Shown here: positions 1-7,957 of the stretch, in pieces | How positions within the stretch are numbered: the stretch's first letter is position 1 | Layout of the letters: each line of letters opens with the position of its first letter | DNA from: Planctomycetota bacterium | GTDB taxonomy: Bacteria; Planctomycetota; Phycisphaerae; Phycisphaerales; SM1A02 | DNA: 45,891 nucleotides | Reading direction: 5' to 3' | Assembly (NCBI GenBank): GCA_016872835.1 | Contig: VGYX01000016.1 | Coordinates: 1-45,891, forward strand | The notes under the pieces: generated by a model | The model's input: the letters and a program-made list of their open reading frames with translations, nothing else | Told to the model about the DNA's origin: nothing | The model's database searches: none | Program-made: the position numbers and the translations under genes

Positions 1-666
1 GGCCTTGCACCCGTTCGCGTGATCGAGAGCGGCGACGTGGAAGTCGGCGACTGGGTGCTTGCGCTCGGCAATCCGTTCGGTCTGGAGCAGACCGTGACCG
101 CTGGCATCATCAGCGCGAAGGGTCGCGACGAGGTGGGCCTTGCCACGTTCGAGAACTACCTGCAGACCGATGCGGCGATCAATCCGGGCAACAGCGGCGG
201 CCCTCTGTGCACGCTGGACGGCGCCGTGGTGGGCATGAACACCGCATTCGGCAGCCGCACGGGCGGCAACGACGGCGTGGGCTTCGCGATTCCCATGGAG
301 ATCGTGAAGCGCGCGGCCGACGACATCGTGCAGGACGGTCGCGTGCGCTATGGCTACATGGGTGTGATGCTGCAGGATCTTGTCGGTGAACAGGGCGCGA
401 TGGTCGGAAGCGTGCTGGGTGGCGGACCGGCCGACAAGGCCGGCCTTCAACGTGGCGACGTGATCCGACGCGTGGACGGCTTTGCCATCGGGAGCCGCGC
501 CTCGCTGATGCGCGTGATCGGCACCAAGACGCCAGGCACCGTGGTGAAACTGGATCTGCTGCGCGACGGACGCGATGTGACCGCCGAGGTGACGCTGGCC
601 ACGCGACCCACCGCCGGCGTGGCCGTGCGCGACGAGCGCGGCGACGTGCTGGTTCCCGCCCGCTAG
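1..666 (+). CDS. HtrA/DegP-type serine protease, C-terminal part (5' end outside window)
   Basis: Envelope quality-control protease of the trypsin-like HtrA family, cut by the left edge of the window. The reading frame is open from base 1, so the GTG at 19 is internal. The visible part has the LALGNPFGL strand and the GNSGGP nucleophile motif, with the catalytic Ser codon at 193-195. The His and Asp of the triad lie upstream, outside the window. A single PDZ domain follows (roughly 340-620), with a typical [14 protein letters not shown] carboxylate-binding region. The protein ends soon after this PDZ. The stop shares the palindrome CTAG (663-666) with the stop of the convergent cyclase gene. 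Family assignment is firm; the exact member (DegP, DegQ or DegS) cannot be decided. Confidence 0.93.
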   Translation, partial: GLAPVRVIESGDVEVGDWVLALGNPFGLEQTVTAGIISAKGRDEVGLATFENYLQTDAAINPGNSGGPLCTLDGAVVGMNTAFGSRTGGNDGVGFAIPMEIVKRAADDIVQDGRVRYGYMGVMLQDLVGEQGAMVGSVLGGGPADKAGLQRGDVIRRVDGFAIGSRASLMRVIGTKTPGTVVKLDLLRDGRDVTAEVTLATRPTAGVAVRDERGDVLVPAR

Positions 667-1757
667 CGGTCGCCGCCACCTTGCAGCAGCATCTGCACGA
701 AGCGGCGGATGTTCTCGTTGGCCTGCGTGGTGACCGAGGTGAACTCGATGCAGGCCATCGTGCGGCCTTCGCGCTGGAAGGTCCGCACCACGCGCGCGTA
801 GACGTCGGTTTCGCTTGAGCCACCACGTGCGAAGTGCATGTGCATCTTCAGGTCGGCGTGCGCCTCGATCGGATCGGCCATCTCGGCCAGCACACCGTTG
901 TAGCCGATGTCAAGGATCGTGCCGCGGAGCACGCCCGGAAGCACCGACTTGTTCCGGATGCGCTCGTACTCGAAGGGCATGCGCGTCTCCACGCGCGGAC
1001 TCTTGCGGACCTCCTGCCGTGGCACGGGCTTGTCGAGCCCTGGAATGCCGAGGACCTCGTACAGCAGCACCTGATCGCGCTTGCCTTTCACATACACCGG
1101 CATCGGTTCGGAGAGTTGCACGCGATCCTGCAGCAGATGCCGCGTGGAGTCGCTGATCAGCACCTGGCCACGCAAGCTGTACGCCTCAATGCGCGAGGCG
1201 AGATTCACCTCGTCACCGATCACGGTGTACTCAGCGTGCAGGTCCGAACCCAGGAGACCCGCGATCACGGCCCCGGTGTTGATGCCGATGCCCATGTTCA
1301 GCTCGGGCAGCTTGCGCGCACGATTCTCCCGGTTCATCTCGAGCAGCGCGCGCTGCATGTCCACCGCACAGTGCACGGCCCGGAAGGCGTCATCGCCGTG
1401 CGAGATCGGCGCGCCGAACAGCACCATGACGGCGTCGCCCATGAACTTGTCGATTATGCCGCCATGCGACACCGCGATCTCGGTCATACGGATCAGGTAA
1501 CGATTGAGCATGTCGAGCAGAGTGGGCCCGTCATGCTGTTCGGAGATCGAGGTGAAGCCCCGCAGGTCGGTCAGCAGCACCGTGACGTCGTGCGGACGAA
1601 ATCGCTCGCCGCGGCTGACGCCCACCGAGCCCGTGACCGCGTCTCCAAGGAGATTTTCCAGATGTGTCCGCATCGCCGGCGCCAACGGTGCGCCAGTCTG
1701 CCCCTCGAACAGTGCTTCCACCTGCTTCAGGATGAGGGACACCGCGGGCGTGCGCAT
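663..1757 (-). CDS. Class III adenylate cyclase with C-terminal PilZ domain
   Basis: Soluble protein of 364 residues predicted to make cAMP. The cyclase domain covers about residues 50-240. It has the first metal Asp in [10 protein letters not shown], the second in [13 protein letters not shown], the adenine-selecting Lys in that same DKFMGD motif, a Thr/Asp pair in [10 protein letters not shown], and the transition-state Asn and Arg in NLASRIE. About residues 255-355 form a PilZ-like domain: an RKSPR arm and a DIGYNG motif, where DxSxxG is usual. This suggests control by c-di-GMP, but the Ser-to-Gly change makes binding uncertain. I chose the ATG at 1757 rather than an upstream in-frame start because a TACGAT box sits 6 nt before it. 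It is divergent from the EboD gene. Confidence 0.9.
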   Translation of the reverse strand: MRTPAVSLILKQVEALFEGQTGAPLAPAMRTHLENLLGDAVTGSVGVSRGERFRPHDVTVLLTDLRGFTSISEQHDGPTLLDMLNRYLIRMTEIAVSHGGIIDKFMGDAVMVLFGAPISHGDDAFRAVHCAVDMQRALLEMNRENRARKLPELNMGIGINTGAVIAGLLGSDLHAEYTVIGDEVNLASRIEAYSLRGQVLISDSTRHLLQDRVQLSEPMPVYVKGKRDQVLLYEVLGIPGLDKPVPRQEVRKSPRVETRMPFEYERIRNKSVLPGVLRGTILDIGYNGVLAEMADPIEAHADLKMHMHFARGGSSETDVYARVVRTFQREGRTMACIEFTSVTTQANENIRRFVQMLLQGGGDR

Positions 1758-1763
1758 GGCTGA

Positions 1764-1769
1764 ATCGTA
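1764..1769 (-). promoter_or_regulatory. -10 box TACGAT, leaderless-type, for the cyclase gene
   Basis: On the minus strand TACGAT is followed by 6 nt and then the ATG at 1757, so transcription would begin at or next to the start codon. No Shine-Dalgarno sequence fits between them. It forms a divergent promoter pair with the box at 1802-1807. Confidence 0.5.
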
Positions 1770-1801
1770 GGGTGTCCGAGCGACTGGAAGAACCACGCAC
1801 C

Positions 1802-1807
1802 TATCCT
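1802..1807 (+). promoter_or_regulatory. -10 box TATCCT for eboD
   Basis: TATCCT lies 9 nt before the ATG at 1817 and supports that start over the GTG at 1772. There is no convincing -35 element, as is usual in this GC-rich window. Confidence 0.45.
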
Positions 1808-1816
1808 GAAGCACGC

Positions 1817-2950
1817 ATGGACACTGTCTGGTCCGATGTCTCGACCGTCCCGCTTCGCCATCGTGTGTGGTGGGCGGAGGACGCGTTGCATGCCTCGAAC
1901 CCTTGCTGGCAAGAGGCCCTCGGGGGGCTCGAGGGCCACTGTGTGGCGTTCATCGATTCCGGCGTGGCGCAAGCGTGGCCGGCCCTTGCCGAGCGGCTGC
2001 ACGCGGTGGTGAAGGACACCGGGCTTGATCGCGTGTCGTTGCGCGCGGTGGAGACGATCCCAGGCGGCGAGACGTGCAAGGACGGTCTGGCGCATGCGGA
2101 ACGCGTGGCGCGCACATGCTTCGAACTTGGCGTGAGCCGCAAGGGCGGCGTGATCGCGATCGGTGGCGGTGCCGTGCTGGACACCGTCGGATTCGGTGCG
2201 TCCATCGCACACCGAGGCGTGCCGGTGATCCGTGTGCCGACCACCACGCTGTCGCAGGACGACAGCGCGATGGGGGTGAAGTGTGGCGTGAATGCGCACG
2301 GTCAGAAGAACGCGCTGGGCGCCTTCGCCGCGCCACACGCCGTGATCTGCTGTGAGCGCCTGCTCGCTTCGCTTCCACTTGAGCACTGGCTTGGCGGCTT
2401 CAGCGAGGCGGTGAAGATCGCGCTGCTGAAGGATGCGGATCTGCTCGCCACACTGGAGCGCGACGCCGTGCGGATCCGATCGCGCGACATGCATGCCGCG
2501 CGCCCGGTCCTGCGACGGTGCGCGGAACTGCACCGAGCGCACATCCTGCATGGCGGCGATCCCTTTGAGCAGGGATCGGCGCGGCCGCTTGATCACGGAC
2601 ACTGGGCGGCGCATCGACTGGAGGCGCTGAGCGGTTGGCGACTGCCCCACGGTCAGGCGGTCGCCATCGGCATCGCGATCGATGCGCACATTGCGCGCGC
2701 GCTCGGACTGCTTTCGGCGTTGGACGCAGGGCGCATCGTCGCGCTGCTGCGGGCGCTCGGCCTTCCCGTGTTTCATCCTCTGATGCAGCCGGCCGATCCG
2801 CTGATCGAGGGACTGGAGCAGTTCCGACAGCATCTGGGTGGCCAGCTCAGCGTTCCACTGATCACGCAACCGGGCACGTCGCGGGAAGTCCATGAGGTCC
2901 CCGTGAGGGCGGTCCAAGAGGCCTGTCAGGGGTTGGCGAACGTCGCCTGA
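1817..2950 (+). CDS. eboD: EboD-like sugar phosphate cyclase (3-dehydroquinate synthase family)
   Basis: Protein of 377 residues of the dehydroquinate synthase superfamily, predicted to be cytoplasmic and NAD- and metal-dependent. Visible motifs are the NAD-binding AIGGGAVLDTVGF, the VPTTTLSQDDS segment, the metal Glu in GFSEAVKIALLKD, and His ligands in DHGHWAAHRLE and LPHGQAVAIGI. The GHWAAHRLE form, rather than the FGHAIE of true AroB, is what I associate with EboD enzymes in metabolite-export clusters. EboB, EboE, EboC and EboF homologues follow, which supports this over a shikimate-pathway aroB. The substrate is unknown. The start at 1817 is set by the upstream TATCCT box; a GTG at 1772 would add 15 residues. 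Confidence 0.82.
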   Translation: MDTVWSDVSTVPLRHRVWWAEDALHASNPCWQEALGGLEGHCVAFIDSGVAQAWPALAERLHAVVKDTGLDRVSLRAVETIPGGETCKDGLAHAERVARTCFELGVSRKGGVIAIGGGAVLDTVGFGASIAHRGVPVIRVPTTTLSQDDSAMGVKCGVNAHGQKNALGAFAAPHAVICCERLLASLPLEHWLGGFSEAVKIALLKDADLLATLERDAVRIRSRDMHAARPVLRRCAELHRAHILHGGDPFEQGSARPLDHGHWAAHRLEALSGWRLPHGQAVAIGIAIDAHIARALGLLSALDAGRIVALLRALGLPVFHPLMQPADPLIEGLEQFRQHLGGQLSVPLITQPGTSREVHEVPVRAVQEACQGLANVA

Positions 2951-2970
2951 GCGCCGAAGGAGGCGCCTTT
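2951..2970 (+). terminator. Weak intrinsic terminator after eboD
   Basis: A 5-bp GC stem (GCGCC/GGCGC, 6-nt loop) directly after the stop codon is followed by CTTTT. The stem is short, so readthrough into the deiminase gene is possible. Confidence 0.35.
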
Positions 2971-3004
2971 TGACGCTACGGATGGCTTTCATGGCGGTTT
3001 TTGG

Positions 3005-3032
3005 TTGTCCACGGCCGTGGTGGCGCTAGGTT
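3005..3032 (+). promoter_or_regulatory. Promoter candidate for the secreted deiminase
   Basis: TTGTCC (3005-3010) and TAGGTT (3027-3032) are separated by 16 nt. They would give an untranslated leader of about 30 nt before the ATG at 3070. Confidence 0.4.
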
Positions 3033-3069
3033 GTCTCGAATTCTTACGCAACTCGACCCACGGGACCCC

Positions 3070-4677
3070 ATGAACCTCTTCCGCACCCTCGTCGCCTCAC
3101 TCGCCTGCCTTGCCTGCACCCCCGCCTTCGCAGGTGACGAGGAGCTCGCCCTGCCCCGCACCATGACCGATGCGGAAGTGGAATGGGCCGCCAAGAATCC
3201 CGCGGCGGGCTTCAAGGCGCTCACTGCGCCTCCGACCGGGCCGCTGGTGGCCACGACTGAATACAGCCCCTCGCAGGCGATCCTGTTCGGCTACGCCGGC
3301 ACGAGCAGCTGGAAGAACATCATCGCGCTGATGGCCAAGCACATCACCACGACCGCGAACACCGAGGTGTGGGTGGTCGTGACCAGCAGCAGCCAGCAGA
3401 CCGACATGACGAATCGTTTCAACACGAACGGCGTGAACATGTCGAAGGTGCGCACCTTCACCCTGCCGCTGAACAGCATCTGGGCGCGCGACTACGGCCC
3501 GCGCTTCATCCATGAGGGCGGCTGCCGCGTGATCGTGGACAGCACCTACTACAGTTCGCGCCCCAGTGACGACGCCATTCCCGCTGGTCTGGCCTCGCAG
3601 CTGAAGATGACCTATTACGCCACCGACCTGTACCACTCGGGCGGCAACTACCACATGGCCGAAGGTGGCACCGGCTACTGCACGCGGCTTGCGGTGAACG
3701 ACAATCCGAGCAAGACCGAGACCCAGATCAAGGACATCTTCAGGTCCTACTACGGTCTTTTCACCCAGATCTGGACGCAGTTCCCGTTCACCGTGGATGG
3801 CACGGGACACGTGGACATGTGGTTCATTCCGGTGGGACCGACAAGCGTGATCATCAGCGACTGGCCGCTCAACGCCGGCAGCACACAGGACGTGATCTGC
3901 GACACGACCGCCGCGGACATGATCTCGCGTGGCTGGACCGTGACGCGTGTGCCGGCGTTCCTGGTGGGCGGCGTGCACTACACCTACACCAATGCCACGA
4001 TCTGCAACAACATCGTGCTCATCCCGAGCTACACGAACGCCACGGTGACCTCCTCGAACGCGACGGCACTGGCCGCGTGGCAGGCCGCATGCCCGGGCAA
4101 GACGATCATCCAGGTTCCCAACGAGAACATCATCGGCGCTTCAGGCGCCATGCACTGCATCATGATGCAGGTGCCCACGAGCACGGGCGGCGACAACCCC
4201 GTGACTTACGTGAAGAATCTGAACACGGCGCAGTCCTTCAATCCCGGTGCAACGGTCGCGGTGAACTGGATCAGCGATCACATTCGGGCCATCAGCTCCG
4301 TGGACATCCAGCTCTCGACCGACGGCGGCTCCTCCTTCAGCACGGTGGCCGCCAACGAGACGAACGACGGCACCTACACCTGGACGGTGCCTGACCTGTA
4401 CAGCACGCAGGCGCGCATCCGCGTGCTTGCGAAGGATTCGCTCGGCAACACGGGCGGTGACATGAACGACGCCAACCTGATAATCAATGGCACGCAGACG
4501 CGCACCGGCGATCTGGACGGGGACGGCGTGATCACCGGCGGCGACATCTCGGTGCTGCTGCTCGACGTGGGTCCGTGCCCCAACCTGTTGGATTGCCTGG
4601 CCGACGTCGACTTCGACGGAGTGGTGGGCGCAGGCGATATCTCAGTGCTGCTGCTGTCGCTCGGCGATCCGGTCTGA
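3070..4677 (+). CDS. Secreted peptidylarginine/agmatine deiminase-family protein with dockerin-like tail
   Basis: Exported protein of 535 residues. A signal peptide (MNLFRTLVASLACLACTPAFA) is followed by a guanidino-group deiminase domain of the bacterial PAD type. The catalytic set is complete: Asp141 in WARDYGP, His247 and Asp249 in GHVDMW, and the nucleophile Cys363 in GAMHCI, plus the substrate-contact motif HSGGNYH. The known chemistry is hydrolysis of a guanidino group, from peptidyl-arginine or agmatine, to a ureido group and ammonia. About residues 395-475 look like an Ig/fibronectin-type beta module. The last 55 residues hold two Ca-binding-like loops (DLDGDGVITGGD and DVDFDGVVGAGD), each followed by ISVLLL, the planctomycete dockerin-like repeat. 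I chose the ATG at 3070 because the signal peptide begins there. It lies between ebo genes but may be independent of them. Confidence 0.85.
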   Translation: MNLFRTLVASLACLACTPAFAGDEELALPRTMTDAEVEWAAKNPAAGFKALTAPPTGPLVATTEYSPSQAILFGYAGTSSWKNIIALMAKHITTTANTEVWVVVTSSSQQTDMTNRFNTNGVNMSKVRTFTLPLNSIWARDYGPRFIHEGGCRVIVDSTYYSSRPSDDAIPAGLASQLKMTYYATDLYHSGGNYHMAEGGTGYCTRLAVNDNPSKTETQIKDIFRSYYGLFTQIWTQFPFTVDGTGHVDMWFIPVGPTSVIISDWPLNAGSTQDVICDTTAADMISRGWTVTRVPAFLVGGVHYTYTNATICNNIVLIPSYTNATVTSSNATALAAWQAACPGKTIIQVPNENIIGASGAMHCIMMQVPTSTGGDNPVTYVKNLNTAQSFNPGATVAVNWISDHIRAISSVDIQLSTDGGSSFSTVAANETNDGTYTWTVPDLYSTQARIRVLAKDSLGNTGGDMNDANLIINGTQTRTGDLDGDGVITGGDISVLLLDVGPCPNLLDCLADVDFDGVVGAGDISVLLLSLGDPV

Positions 4678-4701
4678 ACGGCTCCAGCTGCTGCTGCTCC
4701 G

Positions 4702-4707
4702 TAGACT
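4702..4707 (+). promoter_or_regulatory. -10 box TAGACT, leaderless-type, for the small ebo-linked gene
   Basis: TAGACT is followed by 6 nt and then the ATG at 4714, with no Shine-Dalgarno sequence. It could drive the gene pair 4714-5860. Confidence 0.45.
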
Positions 4708-4713
4708 GGCTGC

Positions 4714-5025
4714 ATGCAGCCGGATGGACTCCCACCACTTGATCGAGAACAGCTGATCCAGCTGGGCTTCATCGAGGCGCGCGGGCGCGTGCTGGACATC
4801 GCGGCTTTTCTGGACCGCGTGCAGCGTGCCGCGTCTGCGCCGGGTGTACCAGCGGATGCGCTGGCCGACGATCGCGTGCGCGCCCTGTGCGAAGCGATGC
4901 GCCTTGCGCTCGATGGCCAACCTGAGCGCGCGCGACGCATCCTGGAACACTGGAGCGACGCCACCACCGATCCGGCGGCGCATGCCGACGGGAAGGCCGC
5001 GCGCGGCGTGCCGAGGACGGCCTGA
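4714..5025 (+). CDS. Small ebo-linked protein of unknown function
   Basis: Soluble helical protein of 103 residues with no signal peptide or membrane segment. The N-terminal half (LGFIEARGRVLDIAAFLDRV) and middle (RALCEAMRLAL, RARRILEHWSD) read as amphipathic helices, and the last 20 residues look disordered. The stop is one base from the EboB start, so the two are almost certainly co-transcribed and possibly translationally coupled. Its position next to EboB suggests a role in the same pathway. EboA is the one cluster member I cannot place, and this protein is about half the length I would expect for EboA, so I do not use that name. Confidence 0.7.
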   Translation: MQPDGLPPLDREQLIQLGFIEARGRVLDIAAFLDRVQRAASAPGVPADALADDRVRALCEAMRLALDGQPERARRILEHWSDATTDPAAHADGKAARGVPRTA

Positions 5026-5026
5026 C

Positions 5027-5860
5027 ATGTACATCGACCCGCATGTGCACATGGTCAGCCGGACCACCGACGATTACGCCCGCATGGCGGTGGCCGGTTG
5101 CGTGGCGATCACGGAGCCCGCGTTCTGGGCCGGCTTCGACCGCGGAAGCCCCGAGGGTTTCCACGACTACTTCCGCCAACTCACCGAAACCGAGCCGCGA
5201 CGTGCGGCGGCCTACGGCATTCGCCACCATGCGTGGATCTGCATCAACCCGAAGGAGGCAGAGGACCACGCCTTCGCGCGCGACGTGATGCAGCTGATTC
5301 CGCAGTTCCTGCAGCGGCCGAACGTGCTGGGCATCGGCGAGATCGGCCTGAACCGCAACAGCCGCACCGAACTCGCGGTGTTCGAGGAGCATCTGGAGCT
5401 TGCTGCGAGGTTTGACACGCTGGTGCTGGTGCACACGCCGCACCTGGAGGACAAGCGCAAGGGCACGCGACTGATCCTGGACGCGATCCGCAATCAGGGG
5501 AAGCTCAGACCCGGCCGTGTGCTGATCGACCATGTGGAGGAGCACACGGTACGAAGCGTGCTGGATGCGGGCTTCTGGGCGGGTATGACGCTCTATCCCG
5601 ACACCAAGTGCACCGCCGCGCGCGCCGTGGACATCATCGAGATGCATGGCGCAGATCGCCTGTGGATCAACAGCGCCGGCGACTGGGGTCACAGCGATCC
5701 GCTCGCCGTGCCGAAGGCCGCGGCGGTCATGCGCGCGCGCGGTCACACCGCCGACGCAGTGCGCAGGATCACGCTGGAGAATCCACGGGTGTTCCTTCGC
5801 CAAAGCCCGAACTTCAGCGACGCGCCCCTGCGACCGACCGCACCCGACCTCGGTCGCTGA
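5027..5860 (+). CDS. eboB: EboB-like TatD-family metal-dependent hydrolase
   Basis: Protein of 277 residues with a TatD/amidohydrolase TIM barrel. The metal site is readable: HVH near the N terminus (His6, His8), Glu105 in GIGEIGLN, His136 in VHTPH, His169 in DHVEEH and Asp219 in SAGDWG. TatD enzymes are hydrolases or nucleases, but EboB members are tied to export of a small metabolite and their substrate is not known. I chose the ATG at 5027 because it starts the conserved barrel strand. An upstream in-frame start would overlap the preceding gene. It is followed after 24 nt by the MFS fusion gene, which has its own promoter-like box. Confidence 0.85.
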   Translation: MYIDPHVHMVSRTTDDYARMAVAGCVAITEPAFWAGFDRGSPEGFHDYFRQLTETEPRRAAAYGIRHHAWICINPKEAEDHAFARDVMQLIPQFLQRPNVLGIGEIGLNRNSRTELAVFEEHLELAARFDTLVLVHTPHLEDKRKGTRLILDAIRNQGKLRPGRVLIDHVEEHTVRSVLDAGFWAGMTLYPDTKCTAARAVDIIEMHGADRLWINSAGDWGHSDPLAVPKAAAVMRARGHTADAVRRITLENPRVFLRQSPNFSDAPLRPTAPDLGR

Positions 5861-5872
5861 AGCCGCTGCCCC

Positions 5873-5878
5873 TACGAT
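5873..5878 (+). promoter_or_regulatory. -10 box TACGAT, leaderless-type, for the MFS fusion gene
   Basis: TACGAT, then 6 nt, then GTG at 5885, with no Shine-Dalgarno sequence. The same box and spacing occur before the cyclase gene on the other strand. Confidence 0.45.
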
Positions 5879-5884
5879 GGCGGC

Positions 5885-7957
5885 GTGTCGCACGCCGAGG
5901 AACACGGTGCCCCGCGCAGGTGGCTGACGCTGCTGGCCATGACCGGCAGCCTGAGCATGATCATGCTCGACGTGACCGTGGTGGGCGTGTCGCTTCCGGC
6001 GATCCAGCACGACCTTGGACTCTCCGCGGGCCAGATGCAATGGGTCGTGAACGCGTACATCCTTGCGCTGGCGAGCTTGGTGGCGCTTGGTGGTCGCGCG
6101 GCCGACTCGTTCGGGAAGGTGCCGGCGTTCGTGACGGGCATGCTTGCATTCACTGGTGCAAGCGTGGCGTGCGGTTTCGCGACGGGAGCGACTTCGATCG
6201 TGGCGTGGCGAACGCTTCAAGGAGCCGCCGCCGCGCTGATGCAGCCCGCGAGCGCGAGTCTGGTGGTGGGCAGTTTCGCGCCGGGCGAGCGCGGCAAGGC
6301 CATGGCGGTGTACGCCGGCATCCCCATGCTGTTCCTGGCGGCCGGCCCCGCCATCGGCGGAGCGCTGACCCAGTACGCCAGCTGGCCCTGGAACTTCTGG
6401 ATCAACGTGCCGGTCGCGGTCGTGTCGCTGATGATGACGCTCATCGCAAGACCGAATGAGGTGCGCCGTACGCGTACGGGCTCCGATCCGATGGGTGCGC
6501 TGCTGCTGGTGCTTGGATTGCCCACGTTCGTGTTCGGATTGATGGAGGTGCATGGACGCGGCTGGACGGATCCGTTGGTGATCACCGCGCTGGTGACGGG
6601 CGCCACGCTGCTGCCGATCTTCGTGCGATGGGAACTGCGTCATGCGTCGCCGCTGCTGGCGCTGCAACTGTTCCGCGATCGGGGCATCCTGATCGACGCG
6701 TTCATTCTCTTTGCGATGCAGTTCGCGATGAACGGGCTGGTGATCTTCGGCAGCGCCTTCCTGCAGCAGGTGCTGGGCTTCGAACCCATGCAGGCGGGCG
6801 TACGCATGCTGCCGATGCTGGTGCCAGTGCTGGTGGTGGTGCACATCGCCGGTCGTCTGTACGACCGTGTGGGTATCCGCAAGCCCGCGCTCATCGGCAC
6901 CGCGCTTGCGACCGTCGGCATGTTCGTGCAGGCGGGCGCAGCGCTGTTGCAGAGTTATCCCCTGCTCGCCGTCGGCATGGCGACGCTGGGCACCGGCATC
7001 GGCTTCGTGATGAGTCCGACGAACGTGGACAGCATGAGCCGAGCTGGACCGGCGCACCGCGCGCAGGCGAGCGGGCTGGTGCAGACGGTTCGACAGATCG
7101 GTGGCTCGCTGGGCGTGGCGGTGGTCGGTTCGATCATCCTGGTGAGCGAACCCCAGCTCGGCATGCCGGCCAGCGTCGCGCTGGGTTGGTCGATCTCGGG
7201 CGCGGCGCTGACGCTCGCCCTTTTCGCGGCTTGGCGCGGACTTTCATCCGATTCACCCCGTACACTTGTGCGCATGTCTCGACCGATCGTCGGCATCACC
7301 ACCGACATCAGCGAAGCCAATGGCACCGTGAGCTACCGCGTGAACCGCCAGTACGTGCAGGCGGTGCATCGCTGTGGCGGCGTGGCCGTGCTGCTCACGC
7401 ACGAGCAAGGCGACGCGCTCGACCTGATCGACGCCGTCGATGGCGTGATCATCACCGGCGGCAAGGACATCGACCTTCGCAAGTTCGGACAGGAACTGCA
7501 CCCCAAGAGCGACGTGATGAATCCGGACCGCCAGAGCGGGGAGTTCGGAATCCTGGCCGCGCTGGATCAGCGCCCAGACAAGCCGGTGCTCGGCATCTGC
7601 CTGGGCATGCAGATGATGGGCGTGCACCGCGGATGCCATCTCGTGCAGCACGTGCCCGACGTGATTCCGGGCGGCGAGCTCCATCAGAACAATCAGCTGC
7701 ACGCGGTCGAGACTGACTTCGGCAAGGGAGACATCACAAGCAGTCATCACCAGATGCTGGGTGACGCGGGCCCCTTCGAGGTGAAGGGCCGAAGCCCTGA
7801 CGGATGTCTGGAGGCGATCCAGCTGGCTGGACGACCGTTCTACATCGGCGTGCAGTGGCATCCCGAGCGCACGAAGGATCCCGCGCTTGGTGATGGCATG
7901 ATCAAGCGGCTCGTGGATGCCGCGGCCGCTGCTCGCGCCAAGAAGGAGAAGTCATGA
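5885..7957 (+). CDS. MFS transporter fused to class I glutamine amidotransferase (peptidase C26)
   Basis: A single open frame of 690 residues. Residues 1 to about 450 form a 14-helix drug:H+ antiporter type MFS transporter. It has LDVTVVGVSLPAI in helix 1 (motif D1-like), GGRAADSFGK in the first cytoplasmic loop (motif A) and GPAIGGAL in helix 5 (motif C). Residues 464-690 are a gamma-glutamyl-GABA hydrolase/PuuD-like amidotransferase with nucleophile Cys572 in GICLGMQ and His659/Glu661 in WHPE. The junction has no stop codon, but the second domain begins with its own Met (7274), preceded by TACACT at 7 nt. It may therefore be a true fusion, a fusion with an internal start, or two genes merged by loss of a stop. 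The final stop overlaps the TlpA-like start. Confidence 0.83.
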   Translation: MSHAEEHGAPRRWLTLLAMTGSLSMIMLDVTVVGVSLPAIQHDLGLSAGQMQWVVNAYILALASLVALGGRAADSFGKVPAFVTGMLAFTGASVACGFATGATSIVAWRTLQGAAAALMQPASASLVVGSFAPGERGKAMAVYAGIPMLFLAAGPAIGGALTQYASWPWNFWINVPVAVVSLMMTLIARPNEVRRTRTGSDPMGALLLVLGLPTFVFGLMEVHGRGWTDPLVITALVTGATLLPIFVRWELRHASPLLALQLFRDRGILIDAFILFAMQFAMNGLVIFGSAFLQQVLGFEPMQAGVRMLPMLVPVLVVVHIAGRLYDRVGIRKPALIGTALATVGMFVQAGAALLQSYPLLAVGMATLGTGIGFVMSPTNVDSMSRAGPAHRAQASGLVQTVRQIGGSLGVAVVGSIILVSEPQLGMPASVALGWSISGAALTLALFAAWRGLSSDSPRTLVRMSRPIVGITTDISEANGTVSYRVNRQYVQAVHRCGGVAVLLTHEQGDALDLIDAVDGVIITGGKDIDLRKFGQELHPKSDVMNPDRQSGEFGILAALDQRPDKPVLGICLGMQMMGVHRGCHLVQHVPDVIPGGELHQNNQLHAVETDFGKGDITSSHHQMLGDAGPFEVKGRSPDGCLEAIQLAGRPFYIGVQWHPERTKDPALGDGMIKRLVDAAAAARAKKEKS
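7261..7266 (+). promoter_or_regulatory. Internal -10-like box TACACT before the amidotransferase domain
   Basis: TACACT, 7 nt, then ATG at 7274, inside the open frame. This geometry matches the leaderless starts elsewhere in the window and suggests that the amidotransferase can be made alone. Confidence 0.35.

Noticed and set aside
834-1763. Long frame on the + strand opposite the cyclase gene
   Set aside because: Its composition is His/Arg-rich and it mirrors the cyclase codons. Long antisense frames are expected in high-GC DNA.
1817-2950. Calling the cyclase-like gene aroB
   Set aside because: The GHWAAHRLE and LPHGQAV motifs and the ebo context fit EboD better than shikimate-pathway AroB.
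4714-5025. Naming the small protein EboA
   Set aside because: It is about half the expected length and I cannot match it to EboA motifs, so only the linkage is claimed.
4769-7057. 762-residue frame on the minus strand across the eboB and MFS genes
   Set aside because: No domain, and a His/Arg/Gln-rich composition typical of antisense frames. The + strand genes here have clear motifs.
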